Shown here: positions 39,601 to 49,151 of the stretch, one piece after another
Layout: each line of letters begins with the position of its first letter
Position numbering within the stretch: position 1 is the first letter of the stretch
Source of the DNA: Temnothorax longispinosus
Lineage: Eukaryota > Arthropoda > Insecta > Hymenoptera > Formicidae
Assembly (NCBI RefSeq): GCF_030848805.1
Contig: NC_092366.1
Location: 6,067,224-6,131,223 of the forward strand
Length of the DNA stretch: 64,000 bases
Reading direction: 5' to 3'
The notes under the pieces: generated by a model
What the model was told of the DNA's origin: nothing
What the model saw: the letters and a program-made list of their open reading frames with translations, nothing else
The model's database searches: none
Position numbers and translations under genes: made by a program

Positions 39601-42600
39601 CAAATTTATCCATGGCATTCATCTTCCCATTAGCGGTGAATAATTCCGTTGGCGTTTACGTGCCGATTCCCCATTCGTCCGGGTTGTAAGATGATTGGCC
39701 GCAGGGAGAAACGACGGTGTCGTCGCACGGTCACGACCTCTCTTCCGTTCCCACTTGGGCGCTCTCGTATTCCCGTCCGTTGAGAAATCGAACCGTGGGG
39801 GTCAAAAGACCGATAACTATTGTACAACAGCTAGCGATACGCGCCAATTTATCGCATACTTTTTTAAATTGCATATTTTTAATAAATCTTTCCTTATATA
39901 AATATTCAATATATAATTTAAGAAAAAATAAACTTGGAAAACAGATAAAATAATTCTCTAGCTAATTTTAACCAGACTTAGTTTCCATTTTAAATTGAAA
40001 TTCAGTTATAAAGATAGATGATGCTAAAGACTGGAAAGTTGCAATAAATAATGACCACTCTCGACGATATCACTAAGGAGGAATCAACAACTCAAAATTA
40101 ACCACGAGATCCATAAATAACAGGAAATACGCTTGATGCAAAAGATAAGACTTCAATATTTAACATATTTTCTATGCGAGCATGAATACGAGATCGAAAT
40201 ATTACTCTCGAACTATAAATCAAGATGTTATTCTTCATTACCCAAATTAGTGAAATCAGTATACACTGATACTTTTTTATTTCTTTTAAGATCCTATTAA
40301 TTTTTCAGTCAGAAATTTACCCGGTATAAGAGTAAAATCTGAACTTTCTATTACGCATAAAGACCAGAAAATAAGAAAGAAAGGGACAAAGGCAGAGACA
40401 CGTGATTACGAAATAGAAACCTCGGACACGAGATTACTCTATATGGCGTACTGTGCAACATGAAAACAGTGGGAGACGAAAAAGAAAGAAAAAAGAAGGT
40501 GAGGAGACAACTTGACAAACCACCAGATCTAATGCCAATTAGTGCCATTCTCATGTACGAATAGGCCCGCAGGGATCTCTCGACGAGGATTCCTCGAAGT
40601 TTCTCCTCTTTTTCTCCGGAGTTCTTCGTTCTTCCTCTTTTTACTCGGAGATTCAAGTACACAAGCCGTATTCGCCACTTTATGCGTAATTGCAAAATTG
40701 CAGCAAGTATCCTTTCAAATACCGTTTCTATAACAAGTGTGAAATGAACACTTTTCCTTAAAGAGAAATTTCTACAGCGAGCTTATTTTTAAATAGAAAA
40801 ACTGACCGGACTAGCAATAAAATTATATCCTCACAGCGGCATGGCACAAAAATTTGTTGTGCTCAGGTCAGAATGGAACGACAAAGACGATTAGGATCCA
40901 TTCAAGAATTTAAGGGTGCGGAAAACGAAAGGTAGCCAAATTAAAAATAATCGCGAAAACCTAATAGGTAAAGCTTTCTCAACTTCCTTCAAACTTTTAT
41001 TGGACCAATTCACGAGGGTTTAGGAGAATAAATATCCTAGAGAAGGTCTCGTGTCCGATTATCGTCATGGAGATTTCGGCAGGTAGAGCTAGGAATATCT
41101 GCAGAGCTGTCGTCTATTCATTTCATTCACATGCTCAGCGAACACCTGCGGACGGAAGTGGCGCGTCAGACTTTTCTAGAGACCGCATCGCACCGATCGA
41201 CTAATTATACAGCCCAGCGAGATATTTAATCATCATGACACGTGTTTTTTTTTCTCTCGGGCCGCGCATCAGCGGTAGCGATTATTATTTATTACGTCGT
41301 AAAGCATATCGTTGAGCAAAGAAACGGAACGACACGAAACAAAAAGGCACGGGACGGATCGCTCGTCATATCGAGCGTGTTGATCAGGATGGGGGAAGGA
41401 GGGAGAGAGGAGAGGAAAAAGGGTATCTCACTCGACCCGTCATCGATTGCGTGTATCACGCGAAACCGCTTCCTACGCCGGTCGCCGCGCATTAACGTGT
41501 AATTGTATCTAAAAGTAAATACAGACGTCTCGCGATAAAATCGGTAAACGCCTCGCGCGTTACGCGTTAGCGTCGGCAGATGCACGGCCGTTGCGCCATA
41601 AAACCACCACGGGAAGGAGAAAGCGTAGGTAAGGAAAGTGGAAATTAAAACCGTCGCTGCTCGCCGCACGGCTGGCGCACACGCGCGCACGCACACGCAC
41701 ACGCGTGAAGACGTGACGCGGCGGCGCATACATACGTATCCCGCCGCGGAGTTCCTCCATCCATTCGGCGGCGCGGCACCGTGTAATTACGTCGGGCGAG
41801 AGCACGAGATCGCGATCCGGCTCGGCCAGGAAACGTATAATGGGAGTATAATGCGTGAAATTTACTGGCCGCATCGGCATAATGGACGACGTGACGCTCA
41901 AGATATCACCGTGATTCCATATTTCCGAGCGATGCGCGCGCGACGCGGCGCGGCGCGGCGGAGCGTAACGCGCCGCGATTCACCGCGATTCACCGCGTGT
42001 ACGCGTCAGTTTAGATCTCGGATTTTAATACAAGCAATTACCGGGAACGGGACAGGGCAGACCGAATCGGCCCGAGTGAGTCCGCGGCCCTTGCCCCAGC
42101 TCCGCTTTGGAATATCCGCATCGCATCGTGCATGCATTTATCGCGCGCGGCCTCGGTCTGTAAGTTCGCCGAGTCGAATTTCAACGTTGCGCGTAGGTAT
42201 CACTGTATATCGCCGATACGCGTGGATCGCGGCAACGCGAGGATTCAGATTCAATTAATCCCACCGCGGTAGCCGAGATCTGTGTTTATCGGTGAAAAAA
42301 ATTCCAATTTTCTACATTTACGAGATATAGCTTTTAAAATCGCGTGACTTTCCAGACACTTAAGGAATCCTCGGGTATCTGATCAAACACGAGTAGCGCG
42401 ATCGTTAGAGAAGTATCTCCGAGCTTCCTGTGCTACGCGCAATTTCTTATGAGAGCCAGTCTTGCGTAAGCCGTAATTAACATATTACTAATTAAGCAAT
42501 CTCGACGCGTCGCGCCTCGACGAGGAGGAATTAAAAATGAAGAAGGCGAAGACGACGAGAAGGGAAAGGAGCGCGCCCCGCGCGACCGACCGGTTGCGCG

Positions 42601-45331
42601 TTGCCGCGTTTTTTCAGCTGTGCACATTCGGACGCGTTTGAACAGCGTGTCGGCGCAAACAGACCGATTAAAAGTATCAATATTTACCGAATTGGGGGTC
42701 CTGCGCAAACGTGCGCCAACGTGCAGTTTACAGGAAGGTAGTAAACCCGACGCGGCGAGGTCCGGTCTCTCTAATACGCGCGTGTGTACGGGTGCACGTA
42801 TAACGACGCCCGTCTGCCTGCCCGTTGACGTTCGCAACGTGTACCCTACTAACTAACGTTAGCACTTCGCACCACCGTCCGTCCTTTCCCGTAGAGTTAT
42901 GGATTGCTCATCGTCCCTACGCCCCCTACCTACGCTTCAGCTCCGTAATATTCGATTACGTGGGGTGTCGTTTACGCGAAAAATATTTCAGGGGTGGATA
43001 CAGGCTCTCGAGACGCGAAGGAATATGCTTGTTAGATATAGGAAGCACTCTCGTATAAAGTTTAGCACTGAATTCGAATAGGGTTCAGCACTGAACGCAA
43101 GTATGTACGTGGGGGCTTAACATGCACGAATCGTAATATTAGATAGAAAAAAGTCGAGATCAGCTAGACAACTCTAGTCGCTAATTGTAAGTAAATATTA
43201 GTCGATATCGATATCTTAACTTTTGAAGAGACACCTCAAAGATACATATATAATAGACGATAAATTAAGTCGAAAGAAAAATTTCAATGTAGTCTTTAGG
43301 TGTATCTTAAACACATTGATATCCTACGTACAAAAGAATCTAAAGCCTGATCTTTTTAGGGAATTTTTCTACGTGCTTATTACCTGACCTACCTCACCAC
43401 GCCACGTCCGGGTGCACCTATATTATTACTGTTATTATTTAGGGTCGGGCCTTTTCCTGAAACTCTCATTACGTTGCTCATTACGCGTTTAGGCCCCTTT
43501 TCTCAGGTCAACGACACCGGCACAAAGTGACGTCCGAGTATCTCGCGCGTCACAACGATCGTCATTCGCAATGATCGGTAAATGCGTGCGATATACCTTT
43601 TTCTATGAGTCACGTTCGAGTTACGTTCGACTAACTGACTCGATTAGCGAGTAGCGAAAAAATTGTTTGTCCGCGATTTTTACGCGCCGAGCGCTGCGCG
43701 TATTTGTTTTTAACGCAAGAGCGTTGCGTCCCGGCGAAACTATAAAAAAAAAAAGGCGTTAATATCCTGTAACGGACGGATGGAAGTTTATATGCCGACG
43801 AGCGAGAAAGAAAGCCGCGAAACGGCGTGAACGTGACGGGACTACGCAACGGCGGCGACTCCGAGCGAGCTGGACACGAGTCGTGCGCGACGACCAAGTC
43901 GCCATTATCTCGACCGGGCCGTTAAACGCAGACCAGCGCCGAGAGTCCATCGCGGAACGGACGGCTCTTCGCTCGCACGATTCACGGATCAACGATTTCG
44001 ACGTGCCGTGGCGAAACGCTTTTCGCACGGCCGCGAGGCCAACGTCGAACGACGGCGAATGCGATTGTTCCGCGTTCGTACCGCCGAATTTTCGACGCGC
44101 GGCGGAGAAGCACGTGCACGTGCACGCGTTGTATATTGAGCAAATTCAATTTAGCGATATTTATATTGCACTATATTGTATATGCGGTTACAGTTGGAGC
44201 AACGTGTCACACGTGCGTCCCACGTGGTCGCGTCGCCTCGAAACTGCCCGGTAATCGTGATTTCCTCGCACGACGATCCCTCGACGTGCGTTAACGAAAG
44301 TAAGTTTCCGCGGGCGGCCGAAATCCGATATACGCGAGCGAAGCGCGGAATGCCGAGATTGCGTTCGTCAGCGTCGCCGCGTATACGCGACGACACGGCG
44401 AAACTCGAGAGGCCGCCCGGATTCGTCGATGACGACGGATCGTGTTACGAGAGGTGCGAATCGCGCAGTCGGGAGTAACGGGAGCGCAATCGAGCGCGAC
44501 AGCTCCGAGCACTCTAAAAAGAAATCGTCATCATGCGGCGTGTTTATCCATTTAGCGGTAAAAAGATGACGGAGAGATAACAAGAGGGGGAAAAAGGGGA
44601 GAGAGAGCGCGGCGTCAGAAACGCGCCCTGCGATCAAGGAGGAGCGGGTTAAGCAGGGTTAACAACGATGTAAATTACACACGTAAATCAGATCGCCCGC
44701 GCGCGCGTGGCACGACCGCGCCGGTCCGCGCCGGCGCGCCGCGCCGCGACGTGACGCGTCGCGGCGGTAGGTACATTAAGTATGCAACGTGCTGTAAAAT
44801 AGACCGAAGACTCGCGGCGCGGTCTCGCGAAAAAAGGAACGCTACGCTCGAGGGGGGAAGCGGCCATTTCGCGGAGCGAGCGAAGTAAAACCTACTCGAC
44901 GTCGCGATCTCTCGCGTTTATAATCCGATTAATCCGATCCCGGCGGAAGCAGCGATAGGATCGCGGCTCGCTCTCCGCGAAATATACATCACCCGCCTCA
45001 TCGTGTCGTCGACGCCGTTATCGGCCGCATTCCGGCGGGGGATCAAGAGCGCGCGTCCACAGCCTAATTTATTCGGCCTGAGAATTTACATCGATTAAAC
45101 CCGATGGCTGTTTAATGGTTACACAATTGCGGTTTACGCAGTTTATCTACGCCGAATGCCATCGTCGATCCCGGGACAAAAACAAACAAACAAACAATCA
45201 GAGTATATGATTATCACGATAATAATAATTATTATTATCGTTACGTTATTGATACAATCGTTACTACTCACCGGATGCCTGGCGGCAGCGGCGGCCACGG
45301 CGGCTGCGTTGATTCCGGCGCTGGGATACAT
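793..45331 (-). CDS. gro: groucho (Gro/TLE transcriptional co-repressor), 5' half, partial
   Basis: This is the assembled gene model on the minus strand: 45331-45272, 29835-29738, then either 28023-27960 (3a) or 26166-26103 (3b), then 20694-20650, 4724-4587 and 1072-793. Every junction has GT/AG ends, and the intron phases are 0, 2, 0, 0, 0 and 1. The translation opens with MYPS, followed by the Gro/TLE Q domain (RIKEEFNFLQAQYH, QRHYVMYYEMSYGLNVEMHK, EIAKRLN, HQQQV, RAKQVTM) and a Gly/Pro-rich GP region, about 228 residues in all. Family knowledge: Groucho is a nuclear co-repressor recruited by Hairy/E(spl), Runt, Engrailed and TCF. The Q domain tetramerises and binds TCF, GP links to histone deacetylase, and a C-terminal WD40 propeller binds WRPW and eh1 peptides. 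The CcN, SP and WD40 exons are not in the window, so the gene is cut by the left edge and not broken. Confidence 0.95.
2384..2431. repeat. (GA)n microsatellite
   Basis: About 24 uninterrupted GA units in intron 5. Confidence 0.95.
4119..4146. repeat. (GA)n microsatellite
   Basis: About 14 GA units in intron 5. Confidence 0.95.
4587..4724 (-). CDS. gro: groucho exon 5 (end of Q domain)
   Basis: This exon of 138 nt (46 codons, phase 0 to phase 0) has acceptor tttcag and donor GGG|gtgagt. It encodes TEIAKRLNAI, then ILPFLSQEHQQQV, then DRAKQVTMTELNTIIG. EIAKRLN, PFLSQEHQQQV and RAKQVTM are diagnostic of the second half of the Q domain, which completes the helical hairpin used for tetramerisation and TCF binding (family knowledge). 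If exons 3a and 3b are both skipped, the frame entering this exon is shifted and meets a TAG after three codons, so the exon also acts as a frame check. Confidence 0.95.
4902..5453 (-). mobile_element. mariner-family transposon, internally deleted
   Basis: The 552-bp element has near-perfect terminal inverted repeats of about 29 bp starting TTGGGTGTTGGAATTAATTT at both ends, one with an extra T, and is flanked by TA on each side (4900-4901 and 5454-5455), the mariner target duplication. The transposase starts on the minus strand at 5279, 174 bp inside the end, as in intact elements. Only the N-terminal DNA-binding part remains (WYRRFKIGDFDLEDKERPGQ, LLDEDPCQTLQELA). The catalytic DDD domain is missing, and the frame stops at 4983-4981 shortly before the other terminal repeat. 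It is non-autonomous and dead as a coding gene. Confidence 0.92.
4981..5279 (-). pseudogene. mariner transposase fragment, frameshifted and truncated
   Basis: The ATG at 5279 opens MSSFEPSKRNL, but the recognisable helix-turn-helix region beginning LFCFHLKKKA lies in another frame; the two are offset by 44 nt, implying a 1-base loss near an A-run at about 5240. The helix-turn-helix region then reads for 84 residues to a TAG at 4981. Intact mariner transposases are about 345 residues, so roughly two thirds, including all catalytic aspartates, is deleted. Confidence 0.85.
10372..10394. repeat. (GA)n microsatellite
   Basis: About 11 GA units in intron 4, continuing into impure GA-rich sequence. 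Confidence 0.9.
12373..12394. repeat. (GA)n microsatellite
   Basis: About 11 GA units in intron 4, preceded by an impure AAAGAG tract from 12352. Confidence 0.9.
14081..14119. repeat. (CA)n/(TG)n inverted microsatellite
   Basis: A CA run at 14081-14093 is followed after a short AT spacer by TGTATGTGTGTGTATATATA, so the two arms can pair as a small hairpin. Confidence 0.7.
14504..14571. repeat. 17-bp tandem repeat, four units, each with a palindromic 10-mer
   Basis: The palindrome AAACATGTTT occurs at 14522-14531, 14539-14548 and 14556-14565, with a variant GAACGTGTTT at 14505-14514. The period is exactly 17 bp and the spacers resemble AATTATC. AAACATGTTT fits the p53-family half-site pattern RRRCWWGYYY and includes a forkhead-like TGTTTA. 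It may be a simple satellite or a regulatory array. Confidence 0.8.
15125..15149. repeat. (CT)n microsatellite
   Basis: About 12 CT units in intron 4. Confidence 0.9.
16370..16720. other. C-rich block (G-rich on the groucho strand)
   Basis: The plus strand has C runs of 10 (16375-16384), 7 (16543-16549) and 7 (16673-16679), with many CCC triplets between, and a GGCGGT-type run at 16463-16493 facing CCACCGCC upstream. The groucho pre-mRNA would carry the G-rich version, so G-quadruplexes or a strong hairpin are possible. Confidence 0.6.
20650..20694 (-). CDS. gro: groucho exon 4 (Q domain, YYEMSYGL segment)
   Basis: This exon of only 45 nt encodes YYEMSYGLNVEMHKQ, one of the most conserved Gro/TLE strings. 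The acceptor is ttgcag and the donor CAG|gtaaga; both boundaries are phase 0. It joins the constant ending QRHYVM of either exon 3a or exon 3b to exon 5. The start-codon-based ORF scan cannot show an exon this short, but the match to the family is essentially residue for residue. A 15.9-kb intron follows it. Confidence 0.95.
20695..26102 (-). other. gro: groucho intron between exons 3b and 4
   Basis: 5.4 kb with CT-rich and (GCGCG)n-like short repeats and an AT-rich stretch at about 22.3-22.8 kb. No recognisable gene, third exon 3 copy or mobile element was seen. Confidence 0.75.
21513..21542. repeat. (CT)n microsatellite
   Basis: About 15 CT units in the intron between exons 3b and 4. Confidence 0.95.
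26103..26166 (-). CDS. gro: groucho exon 3b, alternative Q-domain exon (proximal copy)
   Basis: This is a 64-nt exon with acceptor ctgtccag and donor ATG|gtgagt. It encodes IKLELEKLAQEKTEMQRHYVM after completing the serine codon. Compared with exon 3a, 5 of 21 full codons change the amino acid (L/I, C/L, S/Q, I/T, I/M), while 19 of 64 bases differ, many at silent third positions. That pattern indicates an old duplication kept under protein-level selection, not a recent or dead copy. It lies 1,793 nt after exon 3a and 5,408 nt before exon 4. It keeps the canonical TEM but replaces the canonical Cys with Leu. Confidence 0.92.
26640..26662. repeat. (GT)n microsatellite
   Basis: About 11 GT units between the alternative exons 3a and 3b; CA-rich in the groucho pre-mRNA. 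Confidence 0.95.
27523..27545. repeat. (CT)n microsatellite
   Basis: About 11 CT units between exons 3a and 3b; GA-rich in the groucho pre-mRNA. Confidence 0.9.
27960..28023 (-). CDS. gro: groucho exon 3a, alternative Q-domain exon (distal copy)
   Basis: This is a 64-nt exon with acceptor ttacacag and donor ATG|gtaagc. It supplies one base to the split serine codon and then 21 codons: LKLECEKLASEK, IEI, QRHYVM. The ECEKLASEK core is the classical Gro/TLE sequence, but Ile-Glu-Ile replaces the more usual Thr-Glu-Met. It comes first in the transcript, 1,714 nt after exon 2. Exon 3b has the same length, phases and flanking logic, so only one of the two can be used in a full-length mRNA. The segment forms part of the coiled-coil helix that tetramerises Groucho (family knowledge). 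Confidence 0.92.
28024..29737 (-). other. gro: groucho intron 2
   Basis: 1,714 nt between exon 2 and exon 3a. It contains a 185-codon plus-strand ORF (28837-29394) whose stop codon runs straight into a 24-base A tract. The ORF matches no family recognised here. Confidence 0.75.
29738..29835 (-). CDS. gro: groucho exon 2 (start of Q domain)
   Basis: This exon is 98 nt. It enters in phase 0 after a ttgcag acceptor and encodes 32 residues from GPPQPGQPFKF through ESCDRIKEEF and NFLQAQYH, plus two bases (AG) of a serine codon completed by exon 3a or 3b. RIKEEF and FLQAQYH are hallmark strings of the first Q-domain helix. The donor is CAG followed by gtatcc, which lacks the usual G at +5 and is the weakest donor of the seven exons. 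That fits a site whose partner choice is regulated. Reading on past this donor gives about 28 intron codons and a TGA at 29661-29659. Confidence 0.95.
32815..32854. repeat. (GA)n microsatellite
   Basis: About 20 GA units in intron 1. Confidence 0.95.
34372..34414. repeat. CGAGA pentanucleotide repeat
   Basis: Two CGAAA units followed by about six CGAGA units in intron 1. Confidence 0.9.
35475..35503. repeat. (CT)n microsatellite
   Basis: About 14 CT units in intron 1. Confidence 0.95.
36089..36118. repeat. (GA)n microsatellite
   Basis: About 15 GA units in intron 1, about 480 bp from a long CT array of opposite polarity. Confidence 0.95.
36598..36649. repeat. (CT)n microsatellite, interrupted
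   Basis: About 25 CT units with a short CCCTCCC interruption, in intron 1. Confidence 0.95.
44111..44226. promoter_or_regulatory. E-box cluster in groucho intron 1
   Basis: CACGTGCACGTGCACGCG at 44111-44128 gives two abutting CACGTG boxes plus one CACGCG. Further CACGTG boxes lie at 44210-44215 and 44221-44226. CACGTG and CACGCG are class B and C sites for Hairy/E(spl)-type bHLH repressors, which recruit Groucho (family knowledge). Function here is inference. Confidence 0.4.
45216..45241. repeat. 26-bp perfect palindrome 25 nt inside intron 1
   Basis: The arms are ACGATAATAATAA and its exact reverse complement with no loop. It lies 25 nt downstream of the exon 1 donor (45271). It could extrude as a hairpin in the pre-mRNA or simply be an AT trinucleotide repeat of mixed polarity. 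Confidence 0.75.
45272..45331 (-). CDS. gro: groucho coding exon 1 (start codon, residues 1-20)
   Basis: The exon encodes 20 residues starting MYPSAGIN, followed by an alanine run and ending ARHP; it stops on a complete codon at a gtgagt donor (45271-45266). MYPS and the RHP ending match the usual start of Gro/TLE proteins, and the next exon joins in phase 0. The ATG at 45331 is chosen because reading upstream in frame there is no other ATG before a TGA at 45448-45446. It also has A at -3. The alanine stretch (AAAVAAAAA) looks expanded by GCC/GCN codon repeats. The sequence upstream of 45331 would be 5' UTR; where that leader ends, and whether it is spliced, cannot be seen. Confidence 0.9.
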
Positions 45332-46295
45332 CCTTCCTGCGCGGTTTCCCGCTCGATGCGTCCACGGAGGTACGCCAAGCCAAGGTATCTGCTGCACGAC
45401 GTGTCTCGCTGCACTGGCCGGGAGACGCGACTTTTCCGTTGCTCTTCAGCGGAGACGCGTCATGTCGCGCGCGCGGCAGTCGGCACGCTTATTCCGACGA
45501 GCGCGCCCCGGCGAACCAACAATAAACAACAACAAACGGCACAACGGGCAACAACCGATAATAGAAGTAAAACGACGGTTCCGAAGAGAGAAAGGGCCAC
45601 TCTCTCTCTCTCTCTCTCTCACTCTTTCTTTCCCTCTTCCGGGAGGCTCGTAACGCGCGTCGAATCACTCGGCCGCTACGAAGACGAAGATGATCGGCAC
45701 TCCCGGCGATGACGTGTCGTCCCGCGACGACGTGCTACGTTCCGGTGCGACGCGTACGCGAGCGTGATTCGCAACACCCCGTTTCCCCGCCGAAAATCCA
45801 TCGGCGGTCGGCACCAATCCATCCGTCACTACCGTCTCATCGGCCGCGCTTAAACGTCACACCTTCTCTCTCGCACTCGCGCGGAGTAACGGTCGGTTGG
45901 TCGGTAGCGGCCTCTCCTTCTCTCTCTCTCTCTTTCTCTCTGTCTCTCGGTTCGCCGGGTCAGGTGAGGCTGGTCGTCGCGTTCATTCGGAGTCACGCAC
46001 GACGCTCCGAGACGAGCCGATGCACGATGGGACGAGGCGAGCGAGGAGGCCAACTCGATCTCCTCGACGGCCGTGTCCGCGCCTTTCTTTGTGCTTCGCA
46101 ACGCGAGAGTCGCGGCTTACCCTTTTTTCGGTCGGTAAGGCAGGGGAAACTCGCGTCGTCGTCGTCGCCGCGCCGGAGAAACACACCGAAAGATCTCGAG
46201 AGCACACGTTCCTTATCGGACACACGCGCGTTTATTGCGATCTATTTACTTCACTCCCGCCTCCTCGTCTCCTCCTCTCGCCTCGATTCGGAAAC

Positions 46296-46326
46296 GGCGG
46301 CGGCGTCGTCGTCGTCGTCGTCGTCG
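46296..46326. repeat. (GGC)n/(GTC)n trinucleotide repeat
   Basis: Three GGC-type units followed by about seven GTC units, upstream of groucho exon 1. Confidence 0.85.
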
Positions 46327-48386
46327 AACGTCGCGGGCAACACTGACGCGCGTCACACACGCTGGCACACTGCACACACTCGGTTGTTTACTCCAAGAGC
46401 GCGAATTCAACGTCTAGGCGCGCGCGCACGCACACACAATCGCGGCTACGAGATCGCCGTCGAAAACGTGAAAGCTCGAAAGACCGCGGAACGCGATCGA
46501 TTCCACTTGCGGAAGTTCCTCGCGAGAAAATCGCGACGAGCGTCATAAAAGCGCGCGAGAATCAATTGACGCGGACGAACCTCTCGCGAGAGCGGCTACG
46601 GAGCGACTGACGGATAGACCGATGGTGGGAGATCGCGTTCTCCCCTCCAGAGCGCGCTGTATTCCCCCTCCCCCGCGCAACCTCCCTCTCCACGATCGTC
46701 GACTCTCCCACTGCCTCGCTCCCTCGTCGCTCACCGCGCCCCGCGCCGCCCGCGGCCCAACGGTCCCGCTACTTCGCGTTTAAAGCCACCAAGCATCCCC
46801 TCGAATGTCTCTCGTCTGACGTCTCCTCCACGCTCGTATTAACCGGCGCGATAGCTCCTTCGCAATTAAGTCGCGTTACGTAAGGATCTCGAAAAGGCGA
46901 GCACGAAAATCACGGCTCGTTAAAACGTTGCTCTACGCGTCCCTCTTACAAACTCCGTCCGTCCTTCTCTCTCCCTCTCTCTCTCTCTCTTTCTCGTATA
47001 TCTCCACTGTTCTTACGTACGGTCGATCCGTTTTATCGAGCTCCTTTCCAACGAGGAATGTTCGTCGTGATTTTCGATCGTCCACGCGCAAGCAAGTCTT
47101 TACGATTGCCTTTACGCGTCGCTCGTCGGCGATGAATGGCAATTTCAGCGGAATGGAATTATATCGTCATTAAAGCGGCCTGGCGTCCCCGATTTTGTCG
47201 TCTCGCCGAGCGACAACTTCGCACGGCGCGCGGCGGCGGCACTTTGACATTACGACGATATTGCGAAACGCGTCCGTCGCGCTCCCAATTCGTTCTTTTC
47301 CGCGAGCGAGCGTGCAAAAAGGTGACTCGGCACTCTTTTCCCTCTTACTCACCGATGCTTTATCGACATCGATTACCGGCCGTCTGGTTTTTCTTTTTTT
47401 TTCTTTTCTTTTCTTTTCTTTCTGCCGTAGGACACAGCGTCGCGGAACCGCGCGCAAACAATATTCGCGCTCGATCGGCCCCTCGGAATTCAAGCGATTC
47501 GGCGTATCAATCTCATGAGAGACGGTGACTAATAAAAAGTCGTTGCTTACCCGGCGTCGTTATTCCGCTGGGAGGTACTCGACTACGAGTAGTTTGCTCC
47601 GACTACGGGCTTGGATTTTTGTGAGTCTTGGCGCGGAGAAACGCCCGGTCCATCGGGTACCGAAAAGTTCTCAGTCGCGGACGGATACGCGCGGCGCGCG
47701 GTATAGTACGAGGATAGACAGAGATAGAGTGAGAGAGAGAGAGAGAGGCGGGGGAGGGAGGCGCCGCATGCCGAGCATACGCGTCGGTATTAGTCGTTCC
47801 TCCGGGTTCGCTACGGCGTGTGCAAACAAATCGAAAGTTTTTCGCAAAATGGCCGTCACCGGGCTGACACGGATGTCCGCGTAAACTCCCTTTCGCCCCT
47901 CCTCCCCGCGCCCCCATCCCCCGCCGCGCTTTTCCCCGCGCCTCGTTTCCCCGCTTGTCGACCGGCTGCCTCTCTCGCCACTCGTGATTTCCCTCACTTC
48001 CCACACTACCACAAATATGGCGCCTCCACCCGTTTTCCCAACCCCTATACAACGTAGCTCCGCATAAAGCGACAGAGCGAGAGAGGGGGAAAATACGTAC
48101 ACGTACGCCAGGGCGCGCGCACACACATATGTACGAGATATAACCGGAATATATATGTATAGCCGTGTACGTGCGCGTACGTGTGTATACACGTGTAGGA
48201 GTGTGCACGAGTGTGTAGCGAGTACCATCCTGTACGCGCGATTGTGTGTGCTAAGGGGGTGCCCCTATGTGAATATCGCGCGGCACACAGTCCCAAGCAG
48301 TTTCCTACTTGATTGCCGCTATCGTCCGCTCGCCTCGTAAAGGCGCTGACTCCGCGCGGACCGTGCCGTCGTGATCGCAACCTCGA

Positions 48387-48494
48387 CCAATCGACGCCGG
48401 CCTAGCCGACACTTGGCCAATCGCGGCGCCGTCTGGCGCGGCCGATCGACTCGGCGGCGGCAAAGAGTCGAATGAAAACGCGACCTCGGCCAAT
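48387..48494. promoter_or_regulatory. Cluster of three CCAAT boxes upstream of groucho
   Basis: CCAAT occurs at 48387-48391, 48417-48421 and 48490-48494 in a CpG-rich context, spaced 30 and 73 bp. Such spacing is typical of NF-Y-type promoters. It lies about 3 kb upstream of the groucho start codon, so it could serve a spliced leader or an unseen divergent transcript. Confidence 0.35.
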
Positions 48495-49102
48495 GGCGCG
48501 GCGACTTTTTCAGATGACGCGCGTACGTGGCGTCCGCGCGGATCTCGCTCGCTCGTCCCCTCGAGCCTCCGCGGAGAGAACGTACCTATACTGAATAAAG
48601 GTGCTACGCGAAGCCGCAGCGAAACATGAAAAATAGGGGGCCACACGAGGAAAAACACGGACCCGAGGGAGGAAGGAGGATGAGGAGGTGGAGATGGAGG
48701 GCGCTGTTGGATGGATCCTACGAACCGAGACACCGAAGGCTGGGTACAGTCAGGGTTGCGTGGGATGGGTCGGGAAAGGAGGCCGGGACGACTAGAGTAT
48801 AGAGGCCGAGGATGAGAATGGAAAAGTAACATAACGAAACGTCGATCCCATTACCTGGAGCTCTCTCTCTCCCTCCCTCTCCCTCTTCCTCTTTCTCTCC
48901 AGCCCTACCGCGCCATACGCTCCGCCGCTGCTGCACGCCTCACCGCGCCGCGCCGTGCAACCATCCCCGCTTTCGACCCTTAATCCAAAGGAGGATTAGA
49001 AAAGCCCATTGTCATGCTCCGCGGAACGCGGGATGGATAATACGCGTACGCGTATGCGCGACGCTTCGTCCCTCCTCTGACACGTCCCGACGTGCGCGAA
49101 AG

Positions 49103-49105
<3 letters not shown>

Positions 49106-49147
<42 letters not shown>
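49106..49147. repeat. (GA)n microsatellite
   Basis: About 21 GA units upstream of groucho. Confidence 0.95.

Positions 49148-49151
<4 letters not shown>

Larger units (their letters stand above)
29836..45271 (-). other. gro: groucho intron 1 (15.4 kb)
   Basis: A long first intron, the usual place for enhancers of developmental regulators. It holds AT-rich stretches (about 29.9-30.65 kb and 39.8-41.0 kb), several long GA/CT arrays, a GAGAC minisatellite, an E-box cluster at 44.1-44.2 kb, very CpG-dense sequence at about 44.69-44.77 kb and a perfect palindrome next to the exon 1 donor. No nested gene was recognised. Confidence 0.75.

Noticed and set aside
41638..42258. 206-codon plus-strand ORF in intron 1
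   Set aside because: Begins in ACGC/CACA repeats, is Arg-rich, and has no family resemblance.
45332..45397. In-frame N-terminal extension of groucho upstream of 45331
   Set aside because: The open frame has a GTG at 45397 but no ATG before the upstream TGA, and MYPS is the conserved family start.
45709..46548. 279-codon plus-strand ORF upstream of groucho
   Set aside because: Ser/Arg-rich, contains microsatellite-derived stretches (SLSLSFSLSL and a serine run) and no recognisable motif.
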